Of a stretch of DNA of 64,000 nt, positions 50,832-59,706 are shown piece after piece (the stretch's first letter is position 1; each line of letters opens with the position of its first letter). The notes under the pieces were generated by a model. The model was not told where the DNA came from. It ran no database searches and saw only the letters and a program-made list of their open reading frames with translations. The translations under genes were made by a program, and so were the position numbers. This DNA comes from an uncultured Christensenellaceae bacterium (GTDB lineage Bacteria; Bacillota; Clostridia; Christensenellales; Christensenellaceae), in assembly GCA_910588425.1 (NCBI GenBank), contig CAJUPM010000002.1, positions 9,642-73,641 on the forward strand, given 5' to 3'.

Positions 50832-51716
50832 ATGATTATCAGTGCGAGCCGGCGGACGGATCTGCCGGCATTTTATGCAGATTGGCTGAAAAGACGCTTT
50901 GAAGAGGGCTATGCCTTAGTGCGCAACCCAATGAACTGTCGCCAGGTCAGCAAAATACTGCTCATGCCGGAGAAGGTGGAGGGGATCGTCTTTTGGACGA
51001 AAAACGCCGCGCCGCTCTTGCCGTATCTGCACGTTTTTGATGCCTATCCGTTCTATTTTCAGTATACGCTCACTTCTTATGGCAAGGAAATCGAGCCGGG
51101 CATTCCGCAAAAAGGCAGGGAAGGCATTGCGGCGTTTCAGCGGCTGTCCGGGCAGGTGGGAAAAGAACGGGTGATCTGGCGCTACGATCCCATTTTTCTC
51201 TCCCAGCGCTACTCACTCGAATACCACATCCGCTATTTTGAGCAAATGGCCAAGCGGCTGGAGGGATATACCGAAAAATGTATTTTCAGCTTTCTCGATC
51301 TCTATCCCAGCATTCAAAAGCGCATGAACCAAAGCGGCATTCTGCCCATGGAGCAGGAGCAGATGCGGGAATTGGCCGAAAAACTGGCCGAGATCGCGGC
51401 GGCATACCACTTAAAATTGGAGACATGCGCCGAGCCGGCTGATCTATCCGAATTTGGGATCCAGCATGGCTGCTGCATTGATGCGGCCCTGCTTTCGCGC
51501 ATTGCAGGCAGGCCGATTCAGGCCAAAAAGGATAGGAGCCAGCGGGAAAGCTGCGGCTGTGCGGCCAGCGTGGATATTGGGGCATACGGCGCGTGCCATG
51601 GAGGCTGCCAATACTGCTATGCCAGAAGAGACGGCCAGGCCAAGGAGCACCGGGCAGATTCTCCCTTCCTGCTGGGCGGGCTTGCGGAGGGAGACGTTGT
51701 GCGCGAAAGGAAATAG
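50832..51716 (+). CDS. DUF1848 family protein
   Basis: A 294-residue protein of the DUF1848 family, distantly like radical-SAM/spore-photoproduct-lyase folds. MIISASRRTDLPAFYADWL is the usual opening, VFWTKNAAPLLPYL and FQYTLTSYG follow, and ERVIWRYDPIFLS is strongly conserved in relatives. The cysteine-rich end CGCAASVDIGAYGACHGGCQ plus YCYARR would hold an iron-sulfur cluster. The function is not established. The start is the ATG at 50832 after GGAGG; the frame opens earlier, inside the small membrane gene. Confidence 0.88.
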   Translation: MIISASRRTDLPAFYADWLKRRFEEGYALVRNPMNCRQVSKILLMPEKVEGIVFWTKNAAPLLPYLHVFDAYPFYFQYTLTSYGKEIEPGIPQKGREGIAAFQRLSGQVGKERVIWRYDPIFLSQRYSLEYHIRYFEQMAKRLEGYTEKCIFSFLDLYPSIQKRMNQSGILPMEQEQMRELAEKLAEIAAAYHLKLETCAEPADLSEFGIQHGCCIDAALLSRIAGRPIQAKKDRSQRESCGCAASVDIGAYGACHGGCQYCYARRDGQAKEHRADSPFLLGGLAEGDVVRERK

Positions 51717-51728
51717 AAGGGCAAAACG

Positions 51729-51759
51729 AAAAAGGGCACTCGGCATGAGTGCCTTTTTA
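51729..51759 (+). terminator. Rho-independent terminator
   Basis: AAAGG-CACTC pairs with GAGTG-CCTTT, followed by T residues. Confidence 0.85.
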
Positions 51760-51803
51760 TGCAAAGAGCAGGGCAGCGGGCAGGAAATCACTGAAAAAGA
51801 ATG

Positions 51804-51842
51804 TTAATGTTTTATATATAAAATTTAATGTAAAACATTAAA
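51804..51842 (+). promoter_or_regulatory. Operator-like inverted repeats before the DUF2975/XRE pair
   Basis: TTAATGTTTTA (51804-51814) and TAAAACATTAA (51831-51841) are perfect inverted copies. A second dyad, TTTAATG (51824-51830) and CATTAAA (51836-51842), is nested. They end 7 bases before the -35 box. Confidence 0.6.
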
Positions 51843-51848
51843 ATATTA

Positions 51849-51877
51849 TTGACATAGATTAAATATGGTGGTAAGTT
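51849..51877 (+). promoter_or_regulatory. Promoter of the DUF2975/XRE pair
   Basis: Perfect -35 TTGACA, 17-base spacer, weak -10 TAAGTT. Confidence 0.45.
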
Positions 51878-51928
51878 ATTCTCACCAGGCATGCGATGGA
51901 AATTTATCACGTTGGAGGAAGTGCAAAA

Positions 51929-52483
51929 ATGAAAGGAATTGACAAACTCGCGAAGGTCGTTACGAAGGTATTGGAAGTTACGCACTGGGTTGCAGAGGCG
52001 CTCATGCTGGCGGCGGCAATCAGCATAGTAGCCGCGCCGCAATGGCTGGGCTATTTTGTCGGTCTGGATACGATGGGGCAGGAAGTTGAGCTGTCTGCCT
52101 ACGGTTTTGAAATCATGGCGCCTGTTGTGAATGGAATGGTAGATACCAAAACTTTTGTTCTCTTTGCCATTGGCGCGGTCATCATCTTCTCGCTGGTGGC
52201 GATGATCTTCCGGAATCTTTATCTGATCATCAAAAAATCTGAGGGTACAACGCCGTTTCAGAAGGATAACGTCCGCATGATGAGAGAGATTGGCATTTTC
52301 TCTATCGGGATTCCTGTGATTGGCTTAATCATGAATATCATTGCCCGCCTGGTGCTCGGGCCGGAAGCGGCGGAAATGAGCAACAGCATGGAGGGATTTG
52401 TGATGGGCATCATCGTGCTTTGCCTGACGCAGTTTTTCGCGCACGGGGTGGAGCTGGAAAAAGATGTGGACGGACTGCTGTAA
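51929..52483 (+). CDS. DUF2975 family membrane protein
   Basis: A 184-residue protein with four spans: about 14-36, 62-88 (VLFAIGAVIIFSLVAMIF), 115-135 and 147-168. The cytoplasmic loop LYLIIKKSEGTTPFQKDNVRMMREIGIF, seen as GTTPFQKDNVRMMREIG, is the DUF2975 hallmark. The family is typically paired with a small XRE regulator, as in yoaS-yozG of Bacillus, and this is so here. ATG at 51929 is used because TTGGAGG precedes it; the frame opens 33 bases earlier without a ribosome site. Confidence 0.88.
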   Translation: MKGIDKLAKVVTKVLEVTHWVAEALMLAAAISIVAAPQWLGYFVGLDTMGQEVELSAYGFEIMAPVVNGMVDTKTFVLFAIGAVIIFSLVAMIFRNLYLIIKKSEGTTPFQKDNVRMMREIGIFSIGIPVIGLIMNIIARLVLGPEAAEMSNSMEGFVMGIIVLCLTQFFAHGVELEKDVDGLL

Positions 52484-52495
52484 GGAGGCGTGCAG

Positions 52496-52711
52496 ATGGG
52501 AAAAATTGTACTGCGGCTGGATAGAATGATGGTTGAGAGAAAAATATCGCTGGGCGAGCTTGCCGAGCGGGTAGGCATCTCGAACGTCAATCTCTCAAAA
52601 ATCAAAAACAATAAAGTAACAGCGATTCGCTTTTCCACGCTTGCGGCGATCTGCGAAGTGCTGGAATGCCAGGCAGGCGATATTCTGGAGTTCCAGCAGG
52701 ATGAGGAATAG
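52496..52711 (+). CDS. XRE-family (YozG-like) regulator
   Basis: A 71-residue helix-turn-helix protein: IVLRLDRMMVERKISLGELAERVGISN, then NLSKIKNNKVTAIRFSTLAAICEVLECQAGDIL, that is a Cro/C1-type fold with nothing else attached. TAAGGAGG precedes the ATG, which lies 13 bases after the DUF2975 gene. Such pairs are thought to be self-controlled, so this protein is the best candidate to bind the inverted repeats at 51804-51842. Confidence 0.92.
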   Translation: MGKIVLRLDRMMVERKISLGELAERVGISNVNLSKIKNNKVTAIRFSTLAAICEVLECQAGDILEFQQDEE

Positions 52712-52734
52712 GCGGCAAAAGGCGTATAAAAAAA

Positions 52735-52765
52735 CGGCATGACCATATGGCCATGCCGCTTTTTT
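52735..52765. terminator. Bidirectional terminator
   Basis: CGGCATGACCAT pairs with ATGGCCATGCCG, almost a full palindrome, flanked by A and T runs between convergent genes. Confidence 0.88.
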
Positions 52766-52770
52766 GTGCT

Positions 52771-54207
52771 TTACTCCTGCTCAGGCTGGGAAGGAGTTTC
52801 TCCGGAAAGCGCCGGAGGGTTTCCGGTTCCCTGAATGAGCCCGGCCAGGTCGATCCCGGTGAGCTCTTTGAGCGTCTCAAAGCCGGCTCCTGCAATATTG
52901 GTAACAGTCTGCGCGATCTTCGCCGCGCCGCCCTTGCCTTCGCCCGTATCGATGACGGTGATCTTGTCGATGTTCTCCATGGGCTTGGCGATGTTCTCCA
53001 TGATGGCAGGCAGGTTGCCCATGATGAGTTCGACGACAGCCGCCTGGCCATATTTCGCCATGGCATCGGCGAGCTTGTTTTTCGCATCGGCGTCTGCGAT
53101 ACCCTTGGCGCGGATGGCCTCGGCTTCTGCTTCGCCCGTCAGGCGAATCGCTTCGGCCTCTGCCTGCGCCTGAATTTTGCGGGCCTCTGCCTGCGCCATG
53201 GCATCGATGCGGATGGCCTCGGCCTCCGCCTCTGCCCGGCGGATTGCCTTGATTTTGTCTGCTTCGGCTTCAATTTCTGTCTTGCGCTTTTGTGCGTTTG
53301 CCGGCTTTTCTACCGTCGCGACCAGCTCTTTTTCTACCGTGATGGCGGCCTGCTCTGCCAGAATGGCTTTTTGCTGCTCCAGTTCAGACTGCACCTGAAT
53401 CTCGCGGATCTTATAGGAAGCATCGGCCTCGGCCTTGGCGCGATCCTGCTCGGCGCGGAAGCCTTCCATGCGCAGCTGCTTATCGCGTTCTGCCCGGGCG
53501 ATCTCCGCGTCTGCCGCCAGCTTGACTTTCTGGCCTTCCTGGGAAGCTTCGGCTGTCTTAATATCCGTATCGCGCTTGCGCTCCGCTTCGGCGATCTCCG
53601 CTTCCGCTTTGGATTGTGCAACCTGCGGGCGGGCCCGGTTTTCCAGATAGCCGCCCTGAGTTGCGATCTTCAAAATCGAGTAGGAGAGCAGCTGAAGGCC
53701 CATCTCATCCAGCTCTTTTTTGATATCCTCTTCCGTGCGGCGCTCGAACTCGGCGCGGTTGGAGTTGATCTCCTCGACGGTCATCGTGGAGACAATGCCG
53801 CGCAGTTTGCCTTCCAGAATCTGCTCGACCATGCCGCTGATGACAGCTTTGGTGGAGACTGCGTTGCCATTGCAGAATTGCTCGACCGCTTTTAAAATGC
53901 TCTCGCGCTCATTGCGCACTTTGACGACGGCCGTTCCCACCACGTCTACGAAGATGCCCTGCTTGGAAGGCGCTTCGGTTACGTCGGTCGTCATGGAGAT
54001 ATTTTCCAGCGAGATGACGCAGCTGGTTTCGAAGATCGGAAGCATGATGCCGCCTCTGCCCGAAAGCACGCGCTTTTTAATTCCCGTAATGACGATGGCC
54101 TTATCCGCCGGAACTTTGCGCCAGCAAAGAAGAATAAGCAAAAAGACGAGCAAAACTGGAATTGCGATGCTCAGAACTGGCCAAAGGAACTCGAGATCAT
54201 CAAACAT
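52771..54207 (-). CDS. Flotillin family protein
   Basis: A 478-residue membrane-domain scaffold. An N-terminal span (WPVLSIAIPVLLVFLLILLC) is followed by the SPFH domain (about 40-190; PADKAIVITGIKKRVLSGRGG, VVGTAVVKVRNERESILKAVEQF), a long helical flotillin region with repeated AEAEA heptads (about 200-390) and a C-terminal part ending GETPSQPEQE. The family organises lipid domains with other proteins. AGGAGG precedes the chosen ATG (MFDDLEFLW); the open frame reaches 54390 without support. No NfeD partner gene is next to it, which is unusual. Confidence 0.93.
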   Translation of the reverse strand: MFDDLEFLWPVLSIAIPVLLVFLLILLCWRKVPADKAIVITGIKKRVLSGRGGIMLPIFETSCVISLENISMTTDVTEAPSKQGIFVDVVGTAVVKVRNERESILKAVEQFCNGNAVSTKAVISGMVEQILEGKLRGIVSTMTVEEINSNRAEFERRTEEDIKKELDEMGLQLLSYSILKIATQGGYLENRARPQVAQSKAEAEIAEAERKRDTDIKTAEASQEGQKVKLAADAEIARAERDKQLRMEGFRAEQDRAKAEADASYKIREIQVQSELEQQKAILAEQAAITVEKELVATVEKPANAQKRKTEIEAEADKIKAIRRAEAEAEAIRIDAMAQAEARKIQAQAEAEAIRLTGEAEAEAIRAKGIADADAKNKLADAMAKYGQAAVVELIMGNLPAIMENIAKPMENIDKITVIDTGEGKGGAAKIAQTVTNIAGAGFETLKELTGIDLAGLIQGTGNPPALSGETPSQPEQE

Positions 54208-54392
54208 ATTTTCCTCCTGATAGGTACTAAAAATTTCGCCGCAAAGTGCGGCGCCCCATAATATAACATATGATGCGCTGGGGGTTAGCATTATTATAGC
54301 ATTTTTGCAAAAAATGTCGAGTAGTGCGGCAAAAAAATGCGGCGCGTTTACAAAAAAGAAAAACGCCGCAGGCAAACTCTGTTTTGCCATAG

Positions 54393-54421
54393 AAAAAGAG
54401 CCGCGGCCTGCGGCTCTTTTC
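54393..54421 (-). terminator. Rho-independent terminator of the reductase gene
   Basis: AAAAAGAGCCGC pairs with GCGGCTCTTTT, just after the stop of the minus-strand gene. The gap 54208-54430 also holds an A-rich hairpin (GCGGCG/CGCCGC). Confidence 0.8.
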
Positions 54422-54430
54422 GTATGAAAA

Positions 54431-55465
54431 TTATTTTACTTCGTCTTTATGTTCTTCGTAGAAAGCGAGATATTTATCATACTGCTTGCGGATCATAGAG
54501 GGAACATCCATCTGATAGGGGCAGCGCGAAGAGCACTGGCCGCAATGCAGGCACTCGTCTACGACCTTCAGGCTCTCGTAGTATTCATCCGTGATGAAGT
54601 TCTGATAGGGAGAGCGGGTGCAGAGCAGATGCAGCCGGGCGACAGTCGGGATTTGAATGCCCACTGGGCAGGGCATGCAGTAGCCGCAGGCACGGCAGAA
54701 CTCCCCGGCAAACTCCGCGCGTTCCTTTTGAATGATCGCCAAAAGCTCCTCATCCAGAGCGGGCAGAGCCTGCTCGTAGGAGAGCCATTCATCCAGCTCT
54801 TTCTGGCGCTGAATGCCGTAAATCGGGACGACATTATCGAACTGCTGCTGGTAGGCAAACGCCGCCTTGGCGCTGCTGCAAAGCCCGCCGGACATCGCCT
54901 TCATAGCGATAAAGCCCATGTCGTGCTCCTTGCACAGCGCAACCAGTTCCAAATCGCTGTCTGCCGAGAGATAGGAGAGCGGGAACTGAAGCGTATCGAA
55001 CAGGCCGCTTCGAACGCCCTGCTCGGCGATATCGTGGCGGTGCGCAGTAAAGCTCACATGGCGGATCTTGCCGGCCTTTTTGGCCTGCATCAGCGCGAAA
55101 AGCGCAGAGGAATCATCGTCCGGGTTCTGGAGCGCCTGGAGATTGTGCATCTGGTAAATATCGATATAATCCGTCTGCAAATTGCGCAGGCTGGTCTCGA
55201 TATCCCGCTCGGCGCCGGCGCGGTCGGTGGACATGGTTTTGCTGGCGATAATGATATTCTGGCGCAGCCCGCCTTTGAACGTCTCGCCCAGCTTTTCCTC
55301 GCTGTCGGTATATGCCCGGGCAGTATCGAAGAAGTTGATGCCGGCATCATAGGCATTGCGCAGAATGCTCTTTGCCGTCTGCATATCCACGCGCTGAATG
55401 GGCAGTGCGCCAAAGGAAGTTTTGGTAACCATCAGCTCGGTCTTTCCCAGCCTGATTTTTCTCAT
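54431..55465 (-). CDS. Aldo/keto reductase with C-terminal 4Fe-4S domain
   Basis: A 344-residue fusion. The barrel has the family catalytic residues: GINFFDTARAYTDSEEKLG (D47, Y52), ASKTM with the lysine, and YQMHNLQ with the histidine; NFITDEYY closes it. Two ferredoxin motifs follow, CRACGYCMPCP and CLHCGQCSSRCP, so it can pass electrons between NAD(P)H and an iron-sulfur partner. This fused class is common in anaerobic Firmicutes. The substrate is unknown. ACGGAGG precedes the ATG. Confidence 0.92.
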   Translation of the reverse strand: MRKIRLGKTELMVTKTSFGALPIQRVDMQTAKSILRNAYDAGINFFDTARAYTDSEEKLGETFKGGLRQNIIIASKTMSTDRAGAERDIETSLRNLQTDYIDIYQMHNLQALQNPDDDSSALFALMQAKKAGKIRHVSFTAHRHDIAEQGVRSGLFDTLQFPLSYLSADSDLELVALCKEHDMGFIAMKAMSGGLCSSAKAAFAYQQQFDNVVPIYGIQRQKELDEWLSYEQALPALDEELLAIIQKERAEFAGEFCRACGYCMPCPVGIQIPTVARLHLLCTRSPYQNFITDEYYESLKVVDECLHCGQCSSRCPYQMDVPSMIRKQYDKYLAFYEEHKDEVK

Positions 55466-55600
55466 ATGCTTTGCCTCCGTAACTAGAAAGTAATTATAGT
55501 TTACTACTTAAAGCGGGCTGTAAGTCAAGCCTTTTCTCGTTGCAATGAAGGGGAAAGTCGGGTATCATAAGAAAAGAGAAAGGAAAAAGAGGAAGATAGC

Positions 55601-56434
55601 ATGAGCATTAAACTGATTGTATCGGATATCGATTACACGCTGATCAACGCCCACGCGATGCCCACGCCCCGGGTTACGCAGACGCTGCGCCGGGCAATGG
55701 AGCGGGGGATTACCGTCGCGCTGGCGACGGGCCGCGGCCTGTTCGAGGCGCGCCATATCGCGGAGCATATCGGCGGTATCCGGCACTGCATCTGCATGAC
55801 GGGTGCAGAACTTTACGACTTGCAAAAGGAGCAAACCATCTTTTGCCGGACGATGCCAAACGCCGTGCTGGCAAGCGTCATACAGGCGGTGGAGCGCTTT
55901 CCCGGCGCTTATTGCCAGCTCTACTGCGAGCGGGAGATCGTCGCCAATGAATATGCCATGAATCGGATCAAGGAAAACGCAACGGCGAAAAGATACCTGG
56001 ATACCGTGCGGGATCGGCTGATTACGGCGGAGGATGTCCCTTTAGCTGTGGAGCAAAGAGGGCTCAAAGGCGCAAAATTCCTGATCATTGCAAAAGAGCA
56101 GGAGCAGCTTGCCCCCATGAAAGCGGAAATCGCAAAAATTCCCGGGCTGAGCGTGGTGTTTTCGGGAAGCTGGTCCATCGAAGTGATGGATGAGAGCGTA
56201 ACCAAGGGAACCGCGCTCAAAACACTGCGCGAAATGCTGGGCTTTGAAAGAGAGGAAGTGCTGGCCATTGGCGACAGCGAAAACGACGTCGCCATGCTGG
56301 CCGAGGCGGGCGTTGGCGTGGCCGTCGGCAATGCGACTGGGCCGCTTTTGGAATATGCCGAGCATATCGTTCCGCCCGTCTGGGAAGACGGCGCGGCGGT
56401 GGCAGTCGAGCGGTTTGCGCTGGGAGAGGCGTAA
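55601..56434 (+). CDS. HAD hydrolase, Cof type
   Basis: A 277-residue phosphatase of subclass IIB. VSDIDYTLI carries the nucleophile D9 and acid D11, with tyrosine in place of the usual glycine, GITVALATGRGLFEAR is motif II, and TKGTALKTLREML with AIGDSENDVAMLAEAGVGVAV gives the lysine and the magnesium acids. The substrate is probably a sugar phosphate or flavin phosphate. AGAGGAAG precedes the ATG. The stop codon overlaps the next start (TAATG). Confidence 0.9.
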   Translation: MSIKLIVSDIDYTLINAHAMPTPRVTQTLRRAMERGITVALATGRGLFEARHIAEHIGGIRHCICMTGAELYDLQKEQTIFCRTMPNAVLASVIQAVERFPGAYCQLYCEREIVANEYAMNRIKENATAKRYLDTVRDRLITAEDVPLAVEQRGLKGAKFLIIAKEQEQLAPMKAEIAKIPGLSVVFSGSWSIEVMDESVTKGTALKTLREMLGFEREEVLAIGDSENDVAMLAEAGVGVAVGNATGPLLEYAEHIVPPVWEDGAAVAVERFALGEA

Positions 56435-57228
56435 TGGAGTGGGGGATTCTCGCCGGCGCGGCAGGGCTGCTCTGCGGTTTCCTCTGGGCGCAGAATAACT
56501 GGCTGACGGAGAAAAAATATGTGCTGCACCATCCGCGCATCGCATCGCCCATGTGCATTGTGCATCTCTCGGATCTTCACGCCAAGCAGTTTGGAAGGGG
56601 AAGCTGCCGTCTGCTGCGCAGGGTGCGCAGGCAAAAGCCGGATCTCATCGCCTTCACAGGAGACTTGGTGGATCGCTTCCGGCTGGAGACGGATGCCGCC
56701 TATGATCTGATGCGGGAGCTGACGGCGCTGGCGCCGGTGGTCTACTGCCCCGGCAACCATGAGTACGGCCGGCGGGATCGGGAGCAGATTTTAGAGCAGC
56801 TGCAAGCCTGCGGCGTCATCGTCCTGCGGCAGCAGATCCGGGAGATGCAGATTGCAGAAAACCGGCTGGCAATCCTTGGGGCAGACGAAATTGGCTATGG
56901 CGGCAAAAGCGCAGAGCAACTGGCAAAGCTGGAGCAAAGCGGAAAATTCCGGCTGCTGTTGGCGCACTTTCCGCACTATTTCGATTCTTCTTACAGCCGC
57001 TATGCCATCGATTTGGCGCTTTGCGGCCATGCGCACGGCGGGCAGTTCTGGTTCCCAGGCGGCGGGGTTTATGCGCCAGGCCAGGGGCTTTTCCCGAAAT
57101 ACTGCAAGGGAATGCACCAGAAGGGAAGGGCGCGCATGATCGTCAGCCGGGGACTTGGAAACAGCGGGTTTCCTCTGCGGCTCTTGAATTTTCCGCAGAT
57201 CGTCGTGGCAGAGCTGCTGCCGGAATAA
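56434..57228 (+). CDS. Membrane-anchored metallophosphoesterase (YkuE-like)
   Basis: A 264-residue phosphoesterase. A short N-terminal hydrophobic segment (about 4-20) anchors it. The metal site is complete: HLSDLHAKQFG, FTGDLVDR, PGNHEYGRRD, LAHFPHYF and CGHAHGGQFWFPG. Relatives act on UDP-diacylglucosamine or other envelope lipids or nucleotides; the substrate is not shown here. The start overlaps the stop of the HAD gene, so the two are cotranslated. Confidence 0.9.
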   Translation: MEWGILAGAAGLLCGFLWAQNNWLTEKKYVLHHPRIASPMCIVHLSDLHAKQFGRGSCRLLRRVRRQKPDLIAFTGDLVDRFRLETDAAYDLMRELTALAPVVYCPGNHEYGRRDREQILEQLQACGVIVLRQQIREMQIAENRLAILGADEIGYGGKSAEQLAKLEQSGKFRLLLAHFPHYFDSSYSRYAIDLALCGHAHGGQFWFPGGGVYAPGQGLFPKYCKGMHQKGRARMIVSRGLGNSGFPLRLLNFPQIVVAELLPE

Positions 57229-57235
57229 AATGAAC

Positions 57236-57267
57236 AAAAAAAGAGCGGGCTATCCCGCTCTTTTTTT
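57236..57267. terminator. Bidirectional terminator
   Basis: AAAAAAAGAGCGGG pairs with CCCGCTCTTTTTTT between the phosphoesterase and the convergent foldase gene. Confidence 0.92.
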
Positions 57268-57272
57268 ATTGC

Positions 57273-58499
57273 CTACTGGGCGGCGGATGCCTCCAGATCG
57301 GCGTAGTAGTTATCCAGATAGACCTGGTATTTTTCCGGATATGTCTTGACTTTCATCTCGTCCCGCCAGGTCTCGCACATCTCGAAAAACGCGTCGCTTT
57401 TTTTGCTCTCCAGCAGGGAAGCGGAGATAGTCGCCTGAACATCCTCATACTTTGCCGGGCCTTCCTGCAAAATCTCCTCCAGGCGGATGATGTGATAGCC
57501 GCTGGGGGAGGAGACCAGGGCGCTGATGTCGCCCACATTGTTTAGCGCGAATACGCCTTTGACGAAGTCTTCATAATAGGTGGAGTTTTCCTGCCCCACG
57601 ACGTAGCCGTCCGGGTAATAGGCGGCGCCGGGATCCGCGGAATATTCGCCCATGAGATCCGCGAAATTTGAGCCGTCCGCGTTGATTTTTGCACGCACAT
57701 CTTCCGCCTTGGGCTGGATTCCAGCCAGCGCTTCCTGCAGATAAGCATCATAGGCGGCTTGATCGCCGGCAGAATACAGCTCGCTCAGTTTGCTGGAAGT
57801 CTCGGTATCAAAGCCGATCAAAATGTGCTTCACGCGGCGGTAGCCGGCAGGGGTATAGTAGATGGCGCCGCCGCTGAGAGCGTCGTTCTCAAAGCTGGCA
57901 GTGCCGTCGGCATATCCGGTTTTGGCCTCTTCCACGAGTCTGTCGTATTCCTCGCGCACTTCCTGCTCCTGCACGGAAATATCGTCTGTAAAATGCGCGA
58001 ACACCTTATCGTAAACCAGCGAGTCTTCATAATAGGTGCGGAAGTCCTCTTCGATATAGCCCTGGTTTGCCATTTCCAGACTGACTTTCGTCTCTAAATC
58101 CGCCTCAGAGAGATCGGGGTTTTGCTCTTTGATAGAGGCCTCAATGCTCTGGCGGCCCGAGCTCATTTCCGAGGCGACGTTTTCCTCGATCTTCGCGCGC
58201 TCTTCCTCGGAAAATTCATAGTATCCAAGCTCCTCGCCCTTGGCGTAGACGACTTCGCTGAGCACCATAGAGTCCAGAATCTGCTGGGCGAGCTGCATCA
58301 CATTCTCCTTGGAGGAGGCGCTGCTGGCATCGATGCTCAAATAGTAGACGTAGTAGTCCAGCGTATCCAAGAAGTCGTCAAAAGCGATTTCGCGGCTGCC
58401 GACTTTCGCGATCACTCCGCCCCTCTCCTGCTTTTTACAGCCGGCAAAAGCGCCAAGGCACAGGAGAAGCACAAGCAAGATGCTTAAGAATTTTTTCAT
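57273..58499 (-). CDS. PrsA-type peptidylprolyl isomerase lipoprotein
   Basis: A 408-residue extracytoplasmic foldase. The signal ends in FAGC (cysteine 21). Residues 35-190 are a SurA/PrsA-type chaperone domain (AKVGSREIAFDDFLDTLD, then SEEERAKIEENVASEMS). The parvulin-like domain (about 235-365) has RRVKHILIGFD, NFADLMGEYSADPGAAYYPDG and SSPSGYHIIRLEEI; an insertion follows the first strand, so the domain is long. It would help secreted proteins fold at the membrane surface. AAAGGATGG precedes the ATG; an ATG 27 bases earlier is not preferred. Confidence 0.88.
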   Translation of the reverse strand: MKKFLSILLVLLLCLGAFAGCKKQERGGVIAKVGSREIAFDDFLDTLDYYVYYLSIDASSASSKENVMQLAQQILDSMVLSEVVYAKGEELGYYEFSEEERAKIEENVASEMSSGRQSIEASIKEQNPDLSEADLETKVSLEMANQGYIEEDFRTYYEDSLVYDKVFAHFTDDISVQEQEVREEYDRLVEEAKTGYADGTASFENDALSGGAIYYTPAGYRRVKHILIGFDTETSSKLSELYSAGDQAAYDAYLQEALAGIQPKAEDVRAKINADGSNFADLMGEYSADPGAAYYPDGYVVGQENSTYYEDFVKGVFALNNVGDISALVSSPSGYHIIRLEEILQEGPAKYEDVQATISASLLESKKSDAFFEMCETWRDEMKVKTYPEKYQVYLDNYYADLEASAAQ

Positions 58500-58613
58500 G
58501 AATTCCATCCTTTCCGTTTGCGACATGTTCTTATTCTACCATACCTGATTTTTAGAAAATATATGGAATTTGTAAACAATCTGGGGCAAAGCAAAAAAGA
58601 TGCGCCCAGGAAA

Positions 58614-58642
58614 TTTACAAAGAAACGCAAATGGGATATGAT
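58614..58642 (+). promoter_or_regulatory. Promoter of the 58668 gene
   Basis: TTTACA, 17-base spacer, TATGAT. Confidence 0.75.
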
Positions 58643-58667
58643 GAAAGAAAAATTTTGGAGCAGGAAC

Positions 58668-59201
58668 ATGAAAAAAGGTGAAAAGAGAGTATCTGCCCCC
58701 AGCTATCTCAAGGGGCTTGGCGGCGCGGTAATTGGCGGCATTCTGGCGTTTTTGATGTGGGTGCTGACGGCGCATTTTGTGGGAGGGAACCTGCATCTGA
58801 GCTTTGGGTTCGTCCTGGCGCTTTTTGTCTACTATGGCTATTTTTCTTTTGGCGGCAAAAAAGCAAAGGGATTTTTCGCAATCTATCTGCCCACCGTGTT
58901 TTTGCTGGGCTTTCTGGCCGCGGCGGTTTCGGTTGGCATCATCCATATGCAGAGCCTAGGGTTTACGGGAAGCAGTCTCCCCGCATATGCCGCCGCTTAT
59001 TATCATGGAAATGTGCTGGCGGCCTATTTTGATACGCTGGGCAAGAGCGTGCGGCAGGTGTTCTTGCAGTTTGGCAGCGTCTGGCCGTATTTTGCCATCG
59101 GCGCGATCTACGAGGCCGTGGGCGCTATGTGCTATGGCGTTCGGGCGGGCAGGCAGGCAGATGATAGAGGAAAAGCAGGCGCAGGCCGAGAAGAGCGGTG
59201 A
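58668..59201 (+). CDS. Integral membrane protein, unknown function
   Basis: A 177-residue hydrophobic protein with four to five spans (LKGLGGAVIGGILAFLMWVL, LSFGFVLALFVYYGYFSFGG, IYLPTVFLLGFLAAAVSVGI and a final one, VWPYFAIGAIYEAVGAMC). It ends in a basic tail (RAGRQADDRGKAGAGREER). ATG at 58668 after TTGGAGCAGG is used; the frame is open from 58518, but that lies upstream of the promoter. An acetyltransferase gene follows after 10 bases. No family is recognised. Confidence 0.7.
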   Translation: MKKGEKRVSAPSYLKGLGGAVIGGILAFLMWVLTAHFVGGNLHLSFGFVLALFVYYGYFSFGGKKAKGFFAIYLPTVFLLGFLAAAVSVGIIHMQSLGFTGSSLPAYAAAYYHGNVLAAYFDTLGKSVRQVFLQFGSVWPYFAIGAIYEAVGAMCYGVRAGRQADDRGKAGAGREER

Positions 59202-59211
59202 ATAGGCGAAT

Positions 59212-59706
59212 ATGAAAATTGTTGGCTATCAGGAAAAATATGCGGAGAAACTCTCGGAGATCGTCGTCCGAAATCTGATGGAAGTCAATTCCAAAGACTA
59301 TCCGATGCACGCGATCCGGCGGATGATCCTGAATTTTGGCCCAGAGCATATTCAGAGCTTTGCGGCCAAACGGGAGATTTTTGTGGCGGCAGAGGGGGAT
59401 GAGCCCATCGGCATTTTGACGATCGAGCCATCCTGGAACGGCCTAAAAGGTGAATACTATTTTCTGACTATCTTTGTTCAGCCGGAATACCATAGAAAGG
59501 GAGTTGGCCGGGCGCTCATCGCGGCAGGCGAGGCGTATGTGCGGGCAAACGGCGGGGTCAAAATCACCATTCCCTCTTCCATCACCTCCCACGCTTTTTA
59601 TCATAAGATGGGTTATGCCTATACCAGCGAACAGCCGGATGGGGAGGGGCACTATATCATGGAAAAATATTTGGGGCAGGGCAGCGAAGAGGAGGCCGCG
59701 CGATGA
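59212..59706 (+). CDS. GNAT-family acetyltransferase
   Basis: A 164-residue N-acetyltransferase. GEYYFLTIFVQPEYHRKGVGRALI is the acetyl-CoA site with the R/Q-x-x-G-x-G/A motif (HRKGVG), and HAFYHKMGYAYTSEQPDG is the C-terminal strand. The acceptor is unknown. The ribosome site is poor (AGGCGA). Its stop overlaps the start of the following deacylase gene by four bases (ATGA), so the two are translationally coupled and presumably co-regulated. Confidence 0.88.
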   Translation: MKIVGYQEKYAEKLSEIVVRNLMEVNSKDYPMHAIRRMILNFGPEHIQSFAAKREIFVAAEGDEPIGILTIEPSWNGLKGEYYFLTIFVQPEYHRKGVGRALIAAGEAYVRANGGVKITIPSSITSHAFYHKMGYAYTSEQPDGEGHYIMEKYLGQGSEEEAAR

